Source: Bacteroides sp. 224 (lineage in GTDB: Bacteria; Bacteroidota; Bacteroidia; Bacteroidales; Bacteroidaceae). From it: a stretch of 42,000 nt of DNA. Below, in pieces: positions 41,854 to 42,000 of this stretch. The notes under the pieces were generated by a model. It did not search any database, was not told the origin of the DNA, and saw only the letters and a list, made by a program, of their open reading frames with translations. Both the position numbers and the translations under genes were made by a program. Position 1 is the first letter of the stretch; every line of letters starts with the position of its first letter. Location of the stretch: positions 1-42,000 of the forward strand of contig NZ_QVMK01000027.1 in NCBI RefSeq assembly GCF_010500995.1, given 5' to 3'.

Positions 41854-42000
41854 TTAACGGTTTGAAAAATCTTTCCACATCCGGGTGGAGGAGGGTTCTC
41901 CACCCGTAACCATTCGGCGTAGTACGTCTCCATCTGTTTTCTTAGTATCTGTACTTTTGTTGCTTGAATTATATAAATCAAATGCTTTATGTGTGATGTT
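41854..42000 (-). CDS. Possible 3' end of an unidentified gene
   Basis: On the minus strand one frame is open from the window edge to a TAA at 41854-41856, giving 48 residues with a protein-like, hydrophilic composition (THKAFDLYNSSNKSTD…RRMVTGGEPSSTRMWKDF). It has no start in the window. A second frame is also open here but continues through the holin-family gene and is less convincing. I do not recognise the family. A 9-bp-stem hairpin (CGGGTGGAG 41882-41890 with CTCCACCCG 41898-41906) falls inside it, 26 bases before the stop, which is an odd place for a terminator. Confidence 0.42.
   Translation of the reverse strand, partial: NITHKAFDLYNSSNKSTDTKKTDGDVLRRMVTGGEPSSTRMWKDFSNR

Noticed and set aside
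41484..41981. 141-codon plus-strand and 138-codon minus-strand frames around the holin-family gene
   Set aside because: Both overlap the holin/YvlD-family gene in other frames and show no protein-family features.

Overview
The window looks like a chromosomal segment of a gut-type Bacteroidales (Bacteroides/Phocaeicola-like). The evidence is a SusC/SusD pair, an Mfa1/Mfa2-type (type V) fimbrial locus, a Na+-pumping oxaloacetate decarboxylase set, a zinc-independent (B-type) ribosomal protein L31, many outer-membrane lipoproteins, and promoters fitting the Bacteroides -7 consensus TAnnTTTG. The clearest case is TTTG-N19-TACTTTTG upstream of the gene at 20744. The species cannot be named from sequence alone. 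No tRNA, rRNA, CRISPR array, transposase or phage module was seen.

Layout. (1) 1-9521: a plus-strand fimbrial locus. It holds the 3' end of an OmpA/TPR protein, an unidentified 534-aa lipoprotein, the major fimbrillin (Mfa1-like), its anchor (Mfa2/FimB-like), an accessory subunit and a 1024-aa tip-adhesin-like protein. A strong hairpin separates the fimbrillin gene from the anchor/accessory/tip genes and probably keeps the fimbrillin in excess. (2) 9522-10095: a repeat-rich non-coding stretch. (3) 10096-14024: housekeeping genes for a LysE-family exporter, a DUF4924 protein, dTDP-4-dehydrorhamnose reductase (rfbD) and release factor 3 (prfC). (4) 14271-17622: gamma, alpha and beta subunits of a biotin-dependent, Na+-translocating oxaloacetate decarboxylase. 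(5) 17927-24672: L31 (minus strand), an EEP-fold lipoprotein-like hydrolase, class II fructose-bisphosphate aldolase, a propeller sensor resembling a hybrid two-component system but with no output domain, and an abundant-type OmpA porin. (6) 24992-29137: a two-gene operon of a DUF6493-like protein and a SWIM zinc-finger protein. (7) 29318-38706 (minus): a polysaccharide utilization locus with SusC, SusD, a surface beta-helix protein (DUF4957/DUF5123 type), a GH88 unsaturated uronyl hydrolase and a DUF2264 protein. These point to a uronic-acid-containing glycan, perhaps pectic. (8) 38952-42000 (minus): a phosphoglycolate-phosphatase-like HAD protein, a GH43 glycosidase, a small membrane protein of the phage-holin/YvlD type, and an unidentified gene 3' end at the right edge.

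The most unusual content is between genes. Seven or more long inverted repeats, with stems of about 18-41 bp, sit in separate intergenic gaps. In five of them the arms are themselves short tandem repeats, with periods of 7, 7, 7, 8 and 10 bp. Two with entirely different arms share the 10-mer CGATGCCGCA at their centre. Two supply the stop codon of the neighbouring gene. There are also two arrays of small palindromes at exact 23-bp (9751-9813) and 22-bp (24773-24880) spacing. Both are GC-rich cores in an AT-rich background. These look like families of dispersed structured elements and are the best candidates here for something undescribed.
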